Shown here: piece by piece, positions 25,943 to 34,563 of the stretch | Numbering within the stretch: position 1 is the first letter of the stretch | How the letters are laid out: each line of letters opens with the position of its first letter | Assembly (NCBI RefSeq): GCF_028713515.1 | Contig: NZ_JAQTOD010000001.1 | Coordinates: forward strand, 62,001-126,000 | Reading direction: 5' to 3' | Length of the DNA stretch: 64,000 nucleotides | DNA from: Sulfurimonas sp. | GTDB lineage: Bacteria > Campylobacterota > Campylobacteria > Campylobacterales > Sulfurimonadaceae | The notes under the pieces: model-generated | What the model saw: the letters and a program-made list of their open reading frames with translations, nothing else | The model's database searches: none | Told to the model about the DNA's origin: nothing | Program-made: the position numbers and the translations under genes

Positions 25943-26946
25943 AAATAGTTATTTTTTTACTTATGTTTGCCGTACTTATTATGGGAGATACAACTTTGAA
26001 AATAGCAACTTACAATGTAGAAAACCTCTTTGATTTGGGAAATGACACAAGTAGATACCCAGAATATATACCAAACGGTCCATCAGAGTGGAATGATAAA
26101 AACTACAAAATAAAGCTAAAAAATATCTCTCAAGTCATTAAAGATATGGATGCAGACATCATTGGATTGCAAGAAATAGGCTCGCTTGAAGCTCTAAAGG
26201 ATTTAAGATTTGCTCTTAAACAAAGGGGTCTTTACTATCAATATTATAAAATAGCGGATAGTAAAAACTCATCAGTAAAAGTAGCAATTCTTAGCAAAAT
26301 CCCATTTTTATACTCCAAAGAGATAAGCGTAACTTCATCAAATGACCATAGAAATATTCTAGAGACAAAATTTAAAATAGGTCAAAAAGAGCTGTATATA
26401 TATGTAAACCATTGGAAATCAAAAAGTGGTCCTGAGAGCATGAGGATTATCTATGCCAAAACGCTAATGGAGAGAATCAAACAGATTGGATACGACAAAA
26501 ATATCATAGTGCTGGGAGATTTTAATTCAGATTACGAAGAGTATATAAAATTCGTAAGAAAACGAGAGCTTAACGATACAGATGGTATAACTGGCATCAA
26601 CCATATATTGGGCACTATAAAGCAGACGAAAAGAGCCGCTGAGACAACATACGAAGAGGGAAGTTTTTACAACCTTTGGTATGATACAGATGATGAGAGT
26701 AGATACTCATATCTGTTTAAAGGCAAACGAGAAACTCCAGATAATATACTAGTGTCACAATCTCTGCTGAAGAAAAAAGATATCTATTATAAAAATGACA
26801 CAATTACTAATTTTTATAGAGATTATCTTTTTAAGAAAAAAGTCGTTCAAAGATGGGAAATCTCAAGGGGGAAGGTAAAAAAGCATAGAGGCATCGGATA
26901 CTCAGATCATTTAGCTGTAACGGCTGATTTTGTGGTAAAAAATTAA
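25939..26946 (+). CDS. secreted endonuclease/exonuclease/phosphatase-family protein
   Basis: A 335-residue protein with an N-terminal signal peptide (KIVIFLLMFAVLIMG) and an EEP catalytic fold: KIATYNVENLFD (metal-binding Asn), IGLQEIGS (catalytic Glu), VLGDFNSDY (Asp and Asn) and a C-terminal GYSDHLAVTADF with the catalytic His. EEP enzymes cleave phosphodiesters in nucleic acids or lipids; in the periplasm or outside the cell it could scavenge phosphate from DNA. The ATGA overlap couples it to the oligopeptidase. About 200 nt of AT-rich DNA follow before rplU. Confidence 0.88.
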   Translation: MKIVIFLLMFAVLIMGDTTLKIATYNVENLFDLGNDTSRYPEYIPNGPSEWNDKNYKIKLKNISQVIKDMDADIIGLQEIGSLEALKDLRFALKQRGLYYQYYKIADSKNSSVKVAILSKIPFLYSKEISVTSSNDHRNILETKFKIGQKELYIYVNHWKSKSGPESMRIIYAKTLMERIKQIGYDKNIIVLGDFNSDYEEYIKFVRKRELNDTDGITGINHILGTIKQTKRAAETTYEEGSFYNLWYDTDDESRYSYLFKGKRETPDNILVSQSLLKKKDIYYKNDTITNFYRDYLFKKKVVQRWEISRGKVKKHRGIGYSDHLAVTADFVVKN

Positions 26947-27071
26947 TACACAAGAAAGATTAAATTACTCATAAGATAATTTTTTTGTTTTTTAATATAT
27001 TGTGCAAGAGATGCTCTTTATAAAATTATTTAAGTTTAGCAATTTAGGCACACCAAGTTAAGAAGTTTATG

Positions 27072-27110
27072 TTTAAGTTAAATAAAACTTAAAGCTTGTT
27101 TAGATACAAT
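27072..27110 (+). promoter_or_regulatory. rplU-rpmA promoter with upstream palindrome
   Basis: TACAAT at 27105-27110 is a likely -10, with transcription near 27117. Just upstream, TTTAAGTT (27072-27079) and AACTTAAA (27086-27093) form an 8-bp inverted repeat with a 6-nt centre, in the -35 to -10 area. It may be an operator or an AT-rich coincidence. Confidence 0.4.
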
Positions 27111-27152
27111 TCCGAACTTTTTGTAGATTTATAGAGATTTAAGGAATTGTAC

Positions 27153-27461
27153 ATGTACGCAATTATCAAAAACGGCGGTAAGCAATATAAGGTTAAAGAG
27201 GGTGATATTTTATTATTAGATAATATGTCTCTTGCACCAAAAGCTATCATCGAAATTAAAGAAGTTCTAGCTGTTAATACGGGTGAACTTAGAGTTGGAG
27301 CACCATTTTTAGATGGTGTTGTTGTAACTGCTGAAGTTATTAATGAAGGTCGTGATAGAAAAGTTATAACTTTTAAAAAGCGTCGTCGTAAAGACAGTAA
27401 AGTTAAAAGAGGTTTCAGAAGAGACTTCACTCGTGTTATTATCACGAAAATAGCTGCATAA
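27153..27461 (+). CDS. rplU: 50S ribosomal protein L21
   Basis: The 102-residue large-subunit protein L21 begins [14 protein letters not shown] and ends in a basic region ([18 protein letters not shown]) that binds 23S rRNA. The ATG at 27153 has AAGGA (27141-27145) 7 nt upstream and matches the family start; the TTG at 27147 is too close to it. It is followed by rpmA and obg, a very widely conserved arrangement. Confidence 0.97.
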   Translation: MYAIIKNGGKQYKVKEGDILLLDNMSLAPKAIIEIKEVLAVNTGELRVGAPFLDGVVVTAEVINEGRDRKVITFKKRRRKDSKVKRGFRRDFTRVIITKIAA

Positions 27462-27486
27462 GCTAAATTAGCTAAGGAGATTCAAG

Positions 27487-27744
27487 ATGGCACACAAAAA
27501 AGGTCAAGGTAGTACACAGAATAATCGTGACTCAGCTGGTAGAAGACTTGGTGTTAAGAAGTATGGTGGAGAAGCTGTAATTCCTGGTAACATTATTATT
27601 CGTCAAAGAGGAACTAAGATACATCCAGGTAAAAATGTTGGTATGGGTAAAGATCATACTATTTTTGCATTAATTGAAGGTGTTGTTAAATTCGAAAGAA
27701 AAGACAAAAAGCGTCAACAAGTTTCAATAATACCTGCTGCATAA
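27487..27744 (+). CDS. rpmA: 50S ribosomal protein L27
   Basis: Large-subunit protein L27 of 85 residues, with N-terminal [18 protein letters not shown] and [16 protein letters not shown]. Its flexible N-terminus reaches the peptidyl-transferase centre. It starts directly at MAHKKG, so it lacks the cleaved extension found in Firmicutes. It has a good ribosome site (AAGGAG) and lies 25 nt after rplU. Confidence 0.98.
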   Translation: MAHKKGQGSTQNNRDSAGRRLGVKKYGGEAVIPGNIIIRQRGTKIHPGKNVGMGKDHTIFALIEGVVKFERKDKKRQQVSIIPAA

Positions 27745-27750
27745 TTCTAC

Positions 27751-27783
27751 AAATATTTGAGCTTTTTGCTCAAATATTTTTTA
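27751..27783 (+). terminator. intrinsic terminator after rpmA
   Basis: AAATATTTGAGC (27751-27762) pairs perfectly with GCTCAAATATTT (27768-27779) over a 5-nt T loop, and TTTT follows. It closes the rplU-rpmA unit; obg then has its own promoter. Confidence 0.85.
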
Positions 27784-27837
27784 CTTCAACAAAATTGGTT
27801 TAACACCTAAAAATTAAATATTTAACAATTTACTATC

Positions 27838-27843
27838 TATAAT
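27838..27843 (+). promoter_or_regulatory. -10 element upstream of obg
   Basis: TATAAT at 27838-27843, 48 nt before ATG 27891, within T-rich DNA typical of Campylobacterota promoters that lack a clear -35 box. It would start the run obg-proB-fmt-birA-parA-parB. Confidence 0.45.
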
Positions 27844-27890
27844 TTATAAGTGAATTTTTAAGTATTCAAGCAAACAATCAAGGATTTAAA

Positions 27891-29003
27891 ATGTTTACAG
27901 ATAGTGTGGAACTAACAGTCTCTTCCGGAAAAGGTGGACAAGGATGTGTTGCATTTCGTCGTGAGAAATTTGTTTTGAATGGCGGGCCAAACGGTGGTGA
28001 CGGTGGAAAAGGTGGTGATATTTTATTTAAATGTGACAACAACACGCATACGCTTTCTCATTTTCAGAAGAAGATGCATATTAAAGCAGATAATGGTGCA
28101 AGTGGCGAAGGCTCCAACATGACTGGGAAGTCTGGAGCCAAAAAAGTTATTATAGTTCCACCTGGTACACAGATTATTGACATTGAGACAGATAAAATTA
28201 TTTTTGATATGTTAGAAAATGGACAAGAAGAGCTGTTTATAGAGGGCGGAAAAGGTGGACTTGGAAATACTCACTTTAAGTCATCCACAAACCAAAGACC
28301 AACTTATGCTCAGCCTGGTGAAAAAGGCGATATTAGAACTGTAAAGCTGGAGCTTAAGCTTATTGCTGATGTTGGGTTGGTTGGTTTTCCAAATGTTGGA
28401 AAGTCAACTCTGATTTCAACAGTCTCAAACGCTAAACCAGAGATAGCAAACTATGAGTTCACAACACTTACTCCAAAGCTAGGTCAAGTTAACATTGGAG
28501 ATTTTGAATCGTTTGTTATGGCTGATATACCAGGTATTATTGGCGGCGCACATGAAGGTAAAGGCTTAGGAATTCAATTTTTAAGACATATCGAGAGAAC
28601 AAAAATACTTCTTTACATGATAGACTTAAACTCATATAGAGATTTAAAAGAGCAGATAGAGACACTAAAGAGTGAGATTTCTGCATTTTCAGAGACACTT
28701 GGAAATAGTAAATATGCCATAGCGTTAACTAGACTTGATGTTGTTGAGCCAAGTGAACTTAATGAGTTGGTTGAGAGTTTCTTAGAACTTATTGGTGTAA
28801 AAGCAAATGAAAATAGTGATATTGAGTTTGATGAATCAATTCCTTATTTTATTCAAAACACTCCAGATGATACACTCGGATATGATAAAAATTTACCATA
28901 TTTTATAGTTCCAATATCTTCTGCAATTCATAAAAATATAGAACCGTTAAAAAACTCCTTGTTTAATCTGGTTCGAACACAAAGAACTGTTAAAAATATC
29001 TAA
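27891..29003 (+). CDS. obgE: ribosome-assembly GTPase Obg
   Basis: The 370-residue GTPase has the glycine-rich Obg fold (residues 1-157, with FRREKFVLNGGPNGGDGGKG) and a GTPase domain with G1 GFPNVGKST and G3 DIPGIIGG. It assists late maturation of the 50S subunit and links to the stringent response. A C-terminal insertion (residues 295-335) is acidic and variable. The first gene after the rpmA terminator, it continues into proB 15 nt downstream. Confidence 0.97.
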   Translation: MFTDSVELTVSSGKGGQGCVAFRREKFVLNGGPNGGDGGKGGDILFKCDNNTHTLSHFQKKMHIKADNGASGEGSNMTGKSGAKKVIIVPPGTQIIDIETDKIIFDMLENGQEELFIEGGKGGLGNTHFKSSTNQRPTYAQPGEKGDIRTVKLELKLIADVGLVGFPNVGKSTLISTVSNAKPEIANYEFTTLTPKLGQVNIGDFESFVMADIPGIIGGAHEGKGLGIQFLRHIERTKILLYMIDLNSYRDLKEQIETLKSEISAFSETLGNSKYAIALTRLDVVEPSELNELVESFLELIGVKANENSDIEFDESIPYFIQNTPDDTLGYDKNLPYFIVPISSAIHKNIEPLKNSLFNLVRTQRTVKNI

Positions 29004-29018
29004 TTTGTGAGAGCCAAA

Positions 29019-29783
29019 ATGAAAAGAGTTGTTGTAAAAGTTGGAAGCGCTGTTTTAACGCAAAATGATGCAATCGCATTAGACCGTATGAGAAATTTAG
29101 TAGAATTTTTAGTAGAGCTCAGAAAAACAAACGAGGTTATACTGGTCTCATCAGGTGCAGTTGCTGCTGGATATACAGCACTTAAGCTTGATAGAGCAAT
29201 ACTTCAAAACAAACAAGCACTCGCTTCTATTGGTCAGCCGATACTGATGAAAAAATATAGCAAGAAATTTGCAACACATGATATTTTAACCGCTCAAGTT
29301 TTAGTAACAGCTGCAAATTTCAAAATAGATGATGAGATAAACAAAATTAAAGATACAGTAAATACTCTTTTATCAAACGGAGTTATTCCAATCATAAATG
29401 AAAATGATGCAACATCCACAAAAGAGCTTGTTGTAGGAGATAATGACCAGCTTTCAGCTTATATCACAAAGCATACTAACTCTCATTTGCTGATTATACT
29501 CTCTGACATAGATGCTTACTATGATAAAGATCCAAGAATATATCTAGATGCAAAGATACAAAAAATTGTAAATAGTATCAATGCAGGTGAGCTAGAAAAA
29601 GAGGCAACTCCACATGGTGCGTTTGCAACCGGAGGAATCCTTACAAAATTAAAAGCAGCTAACTATCTTTTAGAGTGTGGAATTGATATGGTTTTAACTA
29701 GCGGTTATGATTTAAAGGATATAAAAAGTCTGATGTTTGAAAACAAGCATATTGGCGGCACTCGTTTTACAAAAGGTAACTAA
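29019..29783 (+). CDS. proB: glutamate 5-kinase, short form
   Basis: This enzyme catalyses the first step of proline synthesis, ATP-dependent phosphorylation of glutamate. The 254-residue protein has only the amino-acid kinase domain (VVVKVGSAVLT, LVSSGAVAAGY, NENDATSTKELVVGDNDQLS, TGGILTKLKAANYL); the C-terminal PUA domain of E. coli ProB is absent, as in other short bacterial forms. ATG 29019 is preferred over GTG 29007 because it begins the kinase fold directly, although the ribosome site is weak in both cases. Confidence 0.93.
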   Translation: MKRVVVKVGSAVLTQNDAIALDRMRNLVEFLVELRKTNEVILVSSGAVAAGYTALKLDRAILQNKQALASIGQPILMKKYSKKFATHDILTAQVLVTAANFKIDDEINKIKDTVNTLLSNGVIPIINENDATSTKELVVGDNDQLSAYITKHTNSHLLIILSDIDAYYDKDPRIYLDAKIQKIVNSINAGELEKEATPHGAFATGGILTKLKAANYLLECGIDMVLTSGYDLKDIKSLMFENKHIGGTRFTKGN

Positions 29784-29786
29784 TTT

Positions 29787-30695
29787 ATGAAGATTATCTT
29801 TATGGGTACACCAAGCTACGCAGAAAAAATACTCCAAAGATTATTAGCAGAGAAAAATATGACGGTGGTTGCGGTTTATACTCAACCAGATAAAGAAGTG
29901 GGTAGAAAAAAAACAGTAACTCCTCCAGTTGTAAAAACATTGGCTCTTGAGAATTCAATACCAGTGTATCAGCCAAAAAGACTTAGAGACAGTGAAGTTG
30001 TGCAGGAACTTTTAAAAATAGAGTGCGATTTTATCATCGTGGCGGCTTATGGTCAAATATTGCCATTAGAGATACTACAACACGCTACTTGTATAAATCT
30101 TCACGCATCTATTTTGCCGAAATATCGCGGTGCAAGTCCAATCCAGCAAGCCCTTTTAAATGGAGATGTTAGAACTGGTATTACAGCAATGCTTATGGAT
30201 ATTGGATTGGATACTGGGGATATAATTAAAATCGATGAAATAGAGATAAATCAAACTGAATTGTCTGAATCATTATTTGATAGATTGGCGGATGCGGCAA
30301 GTGATTTAACTGTTGATGTATTAAATAATTTTGAATCATATACTTCTGTAAAGCAAGACAATAGCATCTCTAGTATCTGCAGTAAAATAGAAAAAAAAGA
30401 TGCTATAGTAGAGTTTGATAATGCTGTTGTTTTATACAATAAATACAGAGCATTTTCTGTTTGGCCATCGGTAAATTTAAGTAGCGGGCTTAAGTTGATA
30501 AAAATTGAATTAATAGAAGATAGCAGTAAAAATGAGAGTGGAAAAATTTTAAAAATAGAGAAAGACTTCATTATTGTTGGTTGTAGTATAGGCACTTTGA
30601 AAATAATAGAGGTTCAGCCAGAATCAAAAAATAGAATGAGTGTAATTTCTTACATTAATGGAAAGAGATTAAGCCTTGCAGATACTCTATCTTAA
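29787..30695 (+). CDS. fmt: methionyl-tRNA formyltransferase
   Basis: Fmt formylates the initiator methionyl-tRNA. The 302-residue protein has the formyltransferase domain with LHASILPKYRGASPIQ and the catalytic region DTGDIIKIDEI, followed by the C-terminal OB-like domain. The start is MKIIFMGTPSYAEKIL, 3 nt after proB. Its end overlaps birA by 20 nt. Confidence 0.97.
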   Translation: MKIIFMGTPSYAEKILQRLLAEKNMTVVAVYTQPDKEVGRKKTVTPPVVKTLALENSIPVYQPKRLRDSEVVQELLKIECDFIIVAAYGQILPLEILQHATCINLHASILPKYRGASPIQQALLNGDVRTGITAMLMDIGLDTGDIIKIDEIEINQTELSESLFDRLADAASDLTVDVLNNFESYTSVKQDNSISSICSKIEKKDAIVEFDNAVVLYNKYRAFSVWPSVNLSSGLKLIKIELIEDSSKNESGKILKIEKDFIIVGCSIGTLKIIEVQPESKNRMSVISYINGKRLSLADTLS

Positions 30696-31311
30696 AAGTA
30701 TTGATTCTACCCAAAAACAGTTAAAAGAGTTAATTGAAAGTGGCAAGGTTTCATCGCCAATTGCTGTCGTTTCACAGTCTCAAACGGCTGGATATGGAAG
30801 CAGAGGTAATAGTTGGGAGAGTCTTGATGAGAATCTTTTTTTATCTTTTGCACTACCTATAGTAGCTTTGCCAAAAGATTTAAAATTAGAATCGGCTTCT
30901 ATATATTTTTCACATATTTTAAAAGAAACGCTAAACGATTTAGGCTCTAAAGTCTGGATTAAGTGGCCAAATGATTTCTATATTGATGATAAAAAAGTAG
31001 GTGGAATAATTACAAATATACTAGACGATAAGTTTGTTTGCGGAATTGGAATAAATACAAATAAATCACCAGAAGATTTTGGTAAACTCGACATAGAGAT
31101 AGATAAAAAAAGTTTTATTGAAATCTATTTACATAATGTGGAAAAGTATATTTCATGGAAGCAGGTTTTTAGTAAATATAAGTTAGAATTTTATAGAAAT
31201 CAAAATTTTTTTACACATAGAAATAGTTTAAGATTTTCTTTAGAGCGAGCTATACTTCAAGATGATGGCTCTATAATAGTTGATGGCGAGAGGATATATA
31301 GTTTAAGATGA
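30676..31311 (+). CDS. birA: biotin-protein ligase, catalytic form
   Basis: The 211-residue protein attaches biotin to carboxyl carrier proteins. It shows LKSIDSTQ, GYGSRGNSWES (biotinyl-AMP loop), KWPNDFYI and GGIITNIL. It has no N-terminal winged helix, so it is a monofunctional ligase without repressor function. The start is TTG 30676 inside the end of fmt; a site with GGAAAGAGA precedes it. It overlaps parA by 4 nt. Confidence 0.9.
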   Translation: MQILYLKSIDSTQKQLKELIESGKVSSPIAVVSQSQTAGYGSRGNSWESLDENLFLSFALPIVALPKDLKLESASIYFSHILKETLNDLGSKVWIKWPNDFYIDDKKVGGIITNILDDKFVCGIGINTNKSPEDFGKLDIEIDKKSFIEIYLHNVEKYISWKQVFSKYKLEFYRNQNFFTHRNSLRFSLERAILQDDGSIIVDGERIYSLR

Positions 31312-32093
31312 GCGAAGTAATTGTAATTGCAAATCAAAAGGGAGGAGTTGGTAAAACAACTACTGCTGTAAACTTGGCTGCTTCTCTTGCAGTGGCAGAA
31401 AAAAAAGTGCTTCTGATTGATTCTGATCCTCAGGCAAACGCCACTACTTCGCTTGGTTTTCATAGAAATGATTATGAGTTTAATATTTATCATGTTCTTA
31501 TTGGTACAAAAAAATTAAAAGATATTATCTTGAAGTCTGAGCTCCCAACTCTTCATTTGGCTCCATCAAACATAGGTCTTGTCGGAATTGAAAAAGAGTA
31601 TTATGATGCTGAAAATTCAAAAGGTCGCGAACTAGTTTTGAAAAAAGCAATTGCCAATGTAATAAAAGATTATGACTATATAATCATAGATTCTCCGCCT
31701 GCCCTTGGACCAATGACAATTAACGCACTTTCGGCATCAAACTCTGTTTTAATTCCAATACAGTGTGAGTTTTTTGCACTTGAGGGGCTTGCGCAACTTT
31801 TAAACACGATAAAGTTAGTCAGGAAATCAATAAATCCTAAATTAGTGATAAGAGGATTTCTTCCAACAATGTACAGCGCACAAAATAACCTTTCAAAACA
31901 AGTTTTTGCAGACTTAAAACAACATTTTAGTAGTAAATTATTTAAAGATAAAAATGGTGAGATTATTGTTGTGCCTAGAAATGTAAAACTAGCAGAAGCC
32001 CCATCTTTTGGAAAACCTGTTATTTTGTATGATGTGAAATCAAGTGGTACAGAGTCTTATCAAAATTTAGCACAAGCGATAATAGAAATATGA
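31308..32093 (+). CDS. parA: chromosome-partitioning ATPase ParA/Soj
   Basis: A 261-residue Walker-type ATPase with the deviant P-loop KGGVGKTTTAVNLAASLA, the DSDPQANAT switch and SPPALGPMTINALSAS. It moves ParB-bound origins to cell poles. The N-terminus lacks a DNA-binding extension, as in chromosomal Soj. It overlaps birA and parB by 4 nt on each side, so partition genes are cotranslated with biotin ligase. Confidence 0.97.
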   Translation: MSEVIVIANQKGGVGKTTTAVNLAASLAVAEKKVLLIDSDPQANATTSLGFHRNDYEFNIYHVLIGTKKLKDIILKSELPTLHLAPSNIGLVGIEKEYYDAENSKGRELVLKKAIANVIKDYDYIIIDSPPALGPMTINALSASNSVLIPIQCEFFALEGLAQLLNTIKLVRKSINPKLVIRGFLPTMYSAQNNLSKQVFADLKQHFSSKLFKDKNGEIIVVPRNVKLAEAPSFGKPVILYDVKSSGTESYQNLAQAIIEI

Positions 32094-32941
32094 AGACACA
32101 AAAGTTAGGCAGAGGGTTAGGTGCGCTTATAGGCGAAATAGATGAGGCTTATGAAAATGAACTTGGTCAAAAAGACTCAATAATTGAAATTCCACTTAAA
32201 GACATAAGACCAAACCCTTTTCAACCAAGAAAACATTTTGAAGAGAGCTCTCTTTATGAGTTAAGCGAGTCAATAAAGAGTGATGGTTTGATTCAGCCAA
32301 TATTGGTAACAGAGGACCTGGATGGTTATGTTCTTATAGCTGGAGAGCGAAGATTGCGCGCATCAAAGTTAGCAAAATTAAAATCAATCCGCTCTATTGT
32401 GCTAAGTAGTGATAACCAAAAAATGAGACAACTTGCTCTTATAGAAAACATTCAAAGAGATGAGCTAAATTCTATAGAGTTAGCCTATGCGTATGGCGAA
32501 TTAATGAAGCTTTATGGTTATACTCATGAGGAGCTTTCTGTTAAAATAAACAAGAGCAGAACACATATTACAAACACAATAAGACTTCTTCAGCTATCTT
32601 CAAAAACTCAAAAAACATTAATTGAGAGAAAGATTTCTACTGGACATGCAAAAGTATTAGTTGGACTTGATGAAAAAGAGCAACAATTAGTAGTTGACTC
32701 TATAGTTGGTCAAAAATTAAGTGTAAGAGAAGTAGAGGCTATGATAAAGAGTATGAAATCAAGTAAGACTGATTCTTTAAAATCTACAGAAACAACCTCA
32801 TTTGATTTAACAAAATTTAAAGATATTTTTGATATTTTAGGGATGAAAATTAAAACAACAAACAGAAGCTTAACAATAGAATTTGAAACAGAAGCCCAAG
32901 TCTTAAAACTGCTAAATTACCTACCAAAAAATAACCTTTAA
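32090..32941 (+). CDS. parB: chromosome-partitioning protein ParB/Spo0J
   Basis: A 283-residue CTP-hydrolysing DNA clamp loader. RPNPFQPRKHFEE and GYVLIAGERRLRASKLAK belong to the ParB N-terminal CTPase domain, followed by a helix-turn-helix (ELSVKINKSRTHITNTIRLL) and a C-terminal dimerisation region. No perfect parS (TGTTTCACGTGAAACA) is visible in the window. Confidence 0.96.
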   Translation: MKTQKLGRGLGALIGEIDEAYENELGQKDSIIEIPLKDIRPNPFQPRKHFEESSLYELSESIKSDGLIQPILVTEDLDGYVLIAGERRLRASKLAKLKSIRSIVLSSDNQKMRQLALIENIQRDELNSIELAYAYGELMKLYGYTHEELSVKINKSRTHITNTIRLLQLSSKTQKTLIERKISTGHAKVLVGLDEKEQQLVVDSIVGQKLSVREVEAMIKSMKSSKTDSLKSTETTSFDLTKFKDIFDILGMKIKTTNRSLTIEFETEAQVLKLLNYLPKNNL

Positions 32942-33027
32942 ATTAAATTTTAAAATTTTTATTTAAAAAAATTTATCTTTTTAAATTTTTTTAAACTACT
33001 TTAACAATTCTTTTAATTTTAAAACAG

Positions 33028-33055
33028 TATAATTCCGCAACTTTTAGGAGGTGCT
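33028..33055 (+). promoter_or_regulatory. promoter and strong ribosome site of the ATP synthase operon
   Basis: TATAAT (33028-33033) ends a 90-nt tract of A/T runs, followed by AGGAGGTG (33046-33053), a near-perfect anti-16S match, ahead of ATG 33056. The preceding tract contains many AAATTT steps and no hairpin; there is no clear -35. This should initiate the atp-tol operon with high expression. Confidence 0.6.
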
Positions 33056-33478
33056 ATGTTAGATATAAATCCGATACTACTTGTAGCTACATTAATCGTA
33101 TTTCTTACGCTTATTGCAGTTCTAAACAGTTGGCTTTATAATCCATTGTTTTCTTATATGAATAAAAGAGATGAAGATATCAAAAAAGACCTACAAAGAA
33201 TAGGTTCAAATGATGATGAGATTCATGGATTACATTCAAAAGCAGAATCAATAATTATAAAAGCTAAACTAGATGCTGCAGCCATAAGAGAAAAAGTTAT
33301 TACGGACGCTAAAGAGTTAGCAGAGAGTAAGTTAGAAGCAAAGCGTGCTGAGTTAGCTAATCAGTATCTAGAATTTGAGCAATCCCTTGCTCAATCTAGA
33401 GAACAGTTGAAGAGTGAATTGAAATTACAAATTCCACTGTTCACAGAAGCTGTAAAAGCTAAATTTAGTCAAATATAA
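33056..33478 (+). CDS. atpF': ATP synthase subunit b'
   Basis: The 140-residue peripheral stalk subunit has an N-terminal membrane helix (residues 6-27) and a long charged coiled coil. Together with the next gene it forms a heterodimeric b/b' stalk. Two different stalk genes are common in photosynthetic bacteria and in Campylobacterota. It begins the run of F1 and stalk genes; atpB (subunit a) and atpE (subunit c) are not in the window. Confidence 0.88.
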   Translation: MLDINPILLVATLIVFLTLIAVLNSWLYNPLFSYMNKRDEDIKKDLQRIGSNDDEIHGLHSKAESIIIKAKLDAAAIREKVITDAKELAESKLEAKRAELANQYLEFEQSLAQSREQLKSELKLQIPLFTEAVKAKFSQI

Positions 33479-33487
33479 GGATCTGAT

Positions 33488-34006
33488 GTGAGTAGAATTT
33501 TAGTATTTATGCTAATGATGTCAACCTATGCATTAGCATCTAGTGGTAGTGCGGAACATGCAGATACTGACATAGTCCAGAGAACAGTAAACTTTTTACT
33601 ATTTTTTGGACTAATTTGGTATCTTATCGCTGAACCGGCAAAAAATTATTTTGCATCAAGAAGTCAGATTATAGCTGATGAGATGAAAAAAGTTCAAGAT
33701 AAATTAAAAGAGTCTGCTGCTCAAAAAAAAGAGGCATTGATAAAAATTTCAGATGCTGAAAAATTTGCAGAAGAGTTAAGTCTCCATTCAAAAAAAGAGA
33801 ACAAAATGTTAAATGCTAACATTATGGCTCATTGTGATTCTGATCTTGAGATAATAGCTAAACATCAAGAGTCATTAATGAAGTTTGAAGAAAAAAGAAT
33901 GGTTCGCACAGTTGTTGAAGAAATTCTTAATGAAGTATTGGCTCAAAGCAGCGATGGTTTCGATAAAGAAGCTATGGCTAATGTTATCTTGAAGAAGGTG
34001 GCATAA
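33488..34006 (+). CDS. atpF: ATP synthase subunit b
   Basis: The 172-residue second stalk subunit begins at GTG 33488 with AAGGAT upstream. It has an N-terminal signal-peptide-like segment (SRILVFMLMMSTYALAS) and a second membrane helix (NFLLFFGLIWYLIAEPAK), then a charged helix. The extra hydrophobic leader is characteristic of Campylobacterota b subunits. It joins atpH with no gap. Confidence 0.9.
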   Translation: MSRILVFMLMMSTYALASSGSAEHADTDIVQRTVNFLLFFGLIWYLIAEPAKNYFASRSQIIADEMKKVQDKLKESAAQKKEALIKISDAEKFAEELSLHSKKENKMLNANIMAHCDSDLEIIAKHQESLMKFEEKRMVRTVVEEILNEVLAQSSDGFDKEAMANVILKKVA

Positions 34007-34540
34007 ATGGAAGAGTTAATAGCAAAAAGATATATTAAGGCAATTGAGAAAAACTCTACTGTTGAGTCTATGAAAATGATGGCTTCTGTTTTTTCAGTAT
34101 TAGCAGAATCTTTCAGCAATAAGAAGTTTGTTCAAATTATTAACAACCCAAATATTGATAAAAATCATAAATCAGAAATTTTATTGAAAGCAGTTAAATC
34201 AGCTGACTCTAAAAGTGTTGAGAATTTAATCAAGCTACTTGCGGAAAATAATAGAATTAATATAATTCCTGCAATTGCAGAAGTATTGAGAAAAAATGTA
34301 GCAACAAAAACTAAAAATTATAATGGTGTTGTTTACAGTGATAGCGATATCGATGAAAAGGTTATAAAAGACCTAAGTAGTGGATTGGGCAAAAAATTTG
34401 ATTCTACCATATCATTAGAGTTTGTAAAAAATAGCTTTAATGGTATAAAAGTAGATGTTCAGGATCTTGGGATAGAGATAGGTTTTTCTAAATCAAGAAT
34501 CAATTATCAGATTGTAGAACATATTATAAAAGCAATTTAA
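34007..34540 (+). CDS. atpH: ATP synthase subunit delta
   Basis: The 177-residue delta subunit bridges F1 to the peripheral stalk. Helical N-terminal domain [20 protein letters not shown] and C-terminal [20 protein letters not shown] match the OSCP/delta family. It follows atpF without spacing and leads to atpA. Confidence 0.93.
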   Translation: MEELIAKRYIKAIEKNSTVESMKMMASVFSVLAESFSNKKFVQIINNPNIDKNHKSEILLKAVKSADSKSVENLIKLLAENNRINIIPAIAEVLRKNVATKTKNYNGVVYSDSDIDEKVIKDLSSGLGKKFDSTISLEFVKNSFNGIKVDVQDLGIEIGFSKSRINYQIVEHIIKAI

Positions 34541-34563
34541 CTTCACGAGAGGAGATATATATA

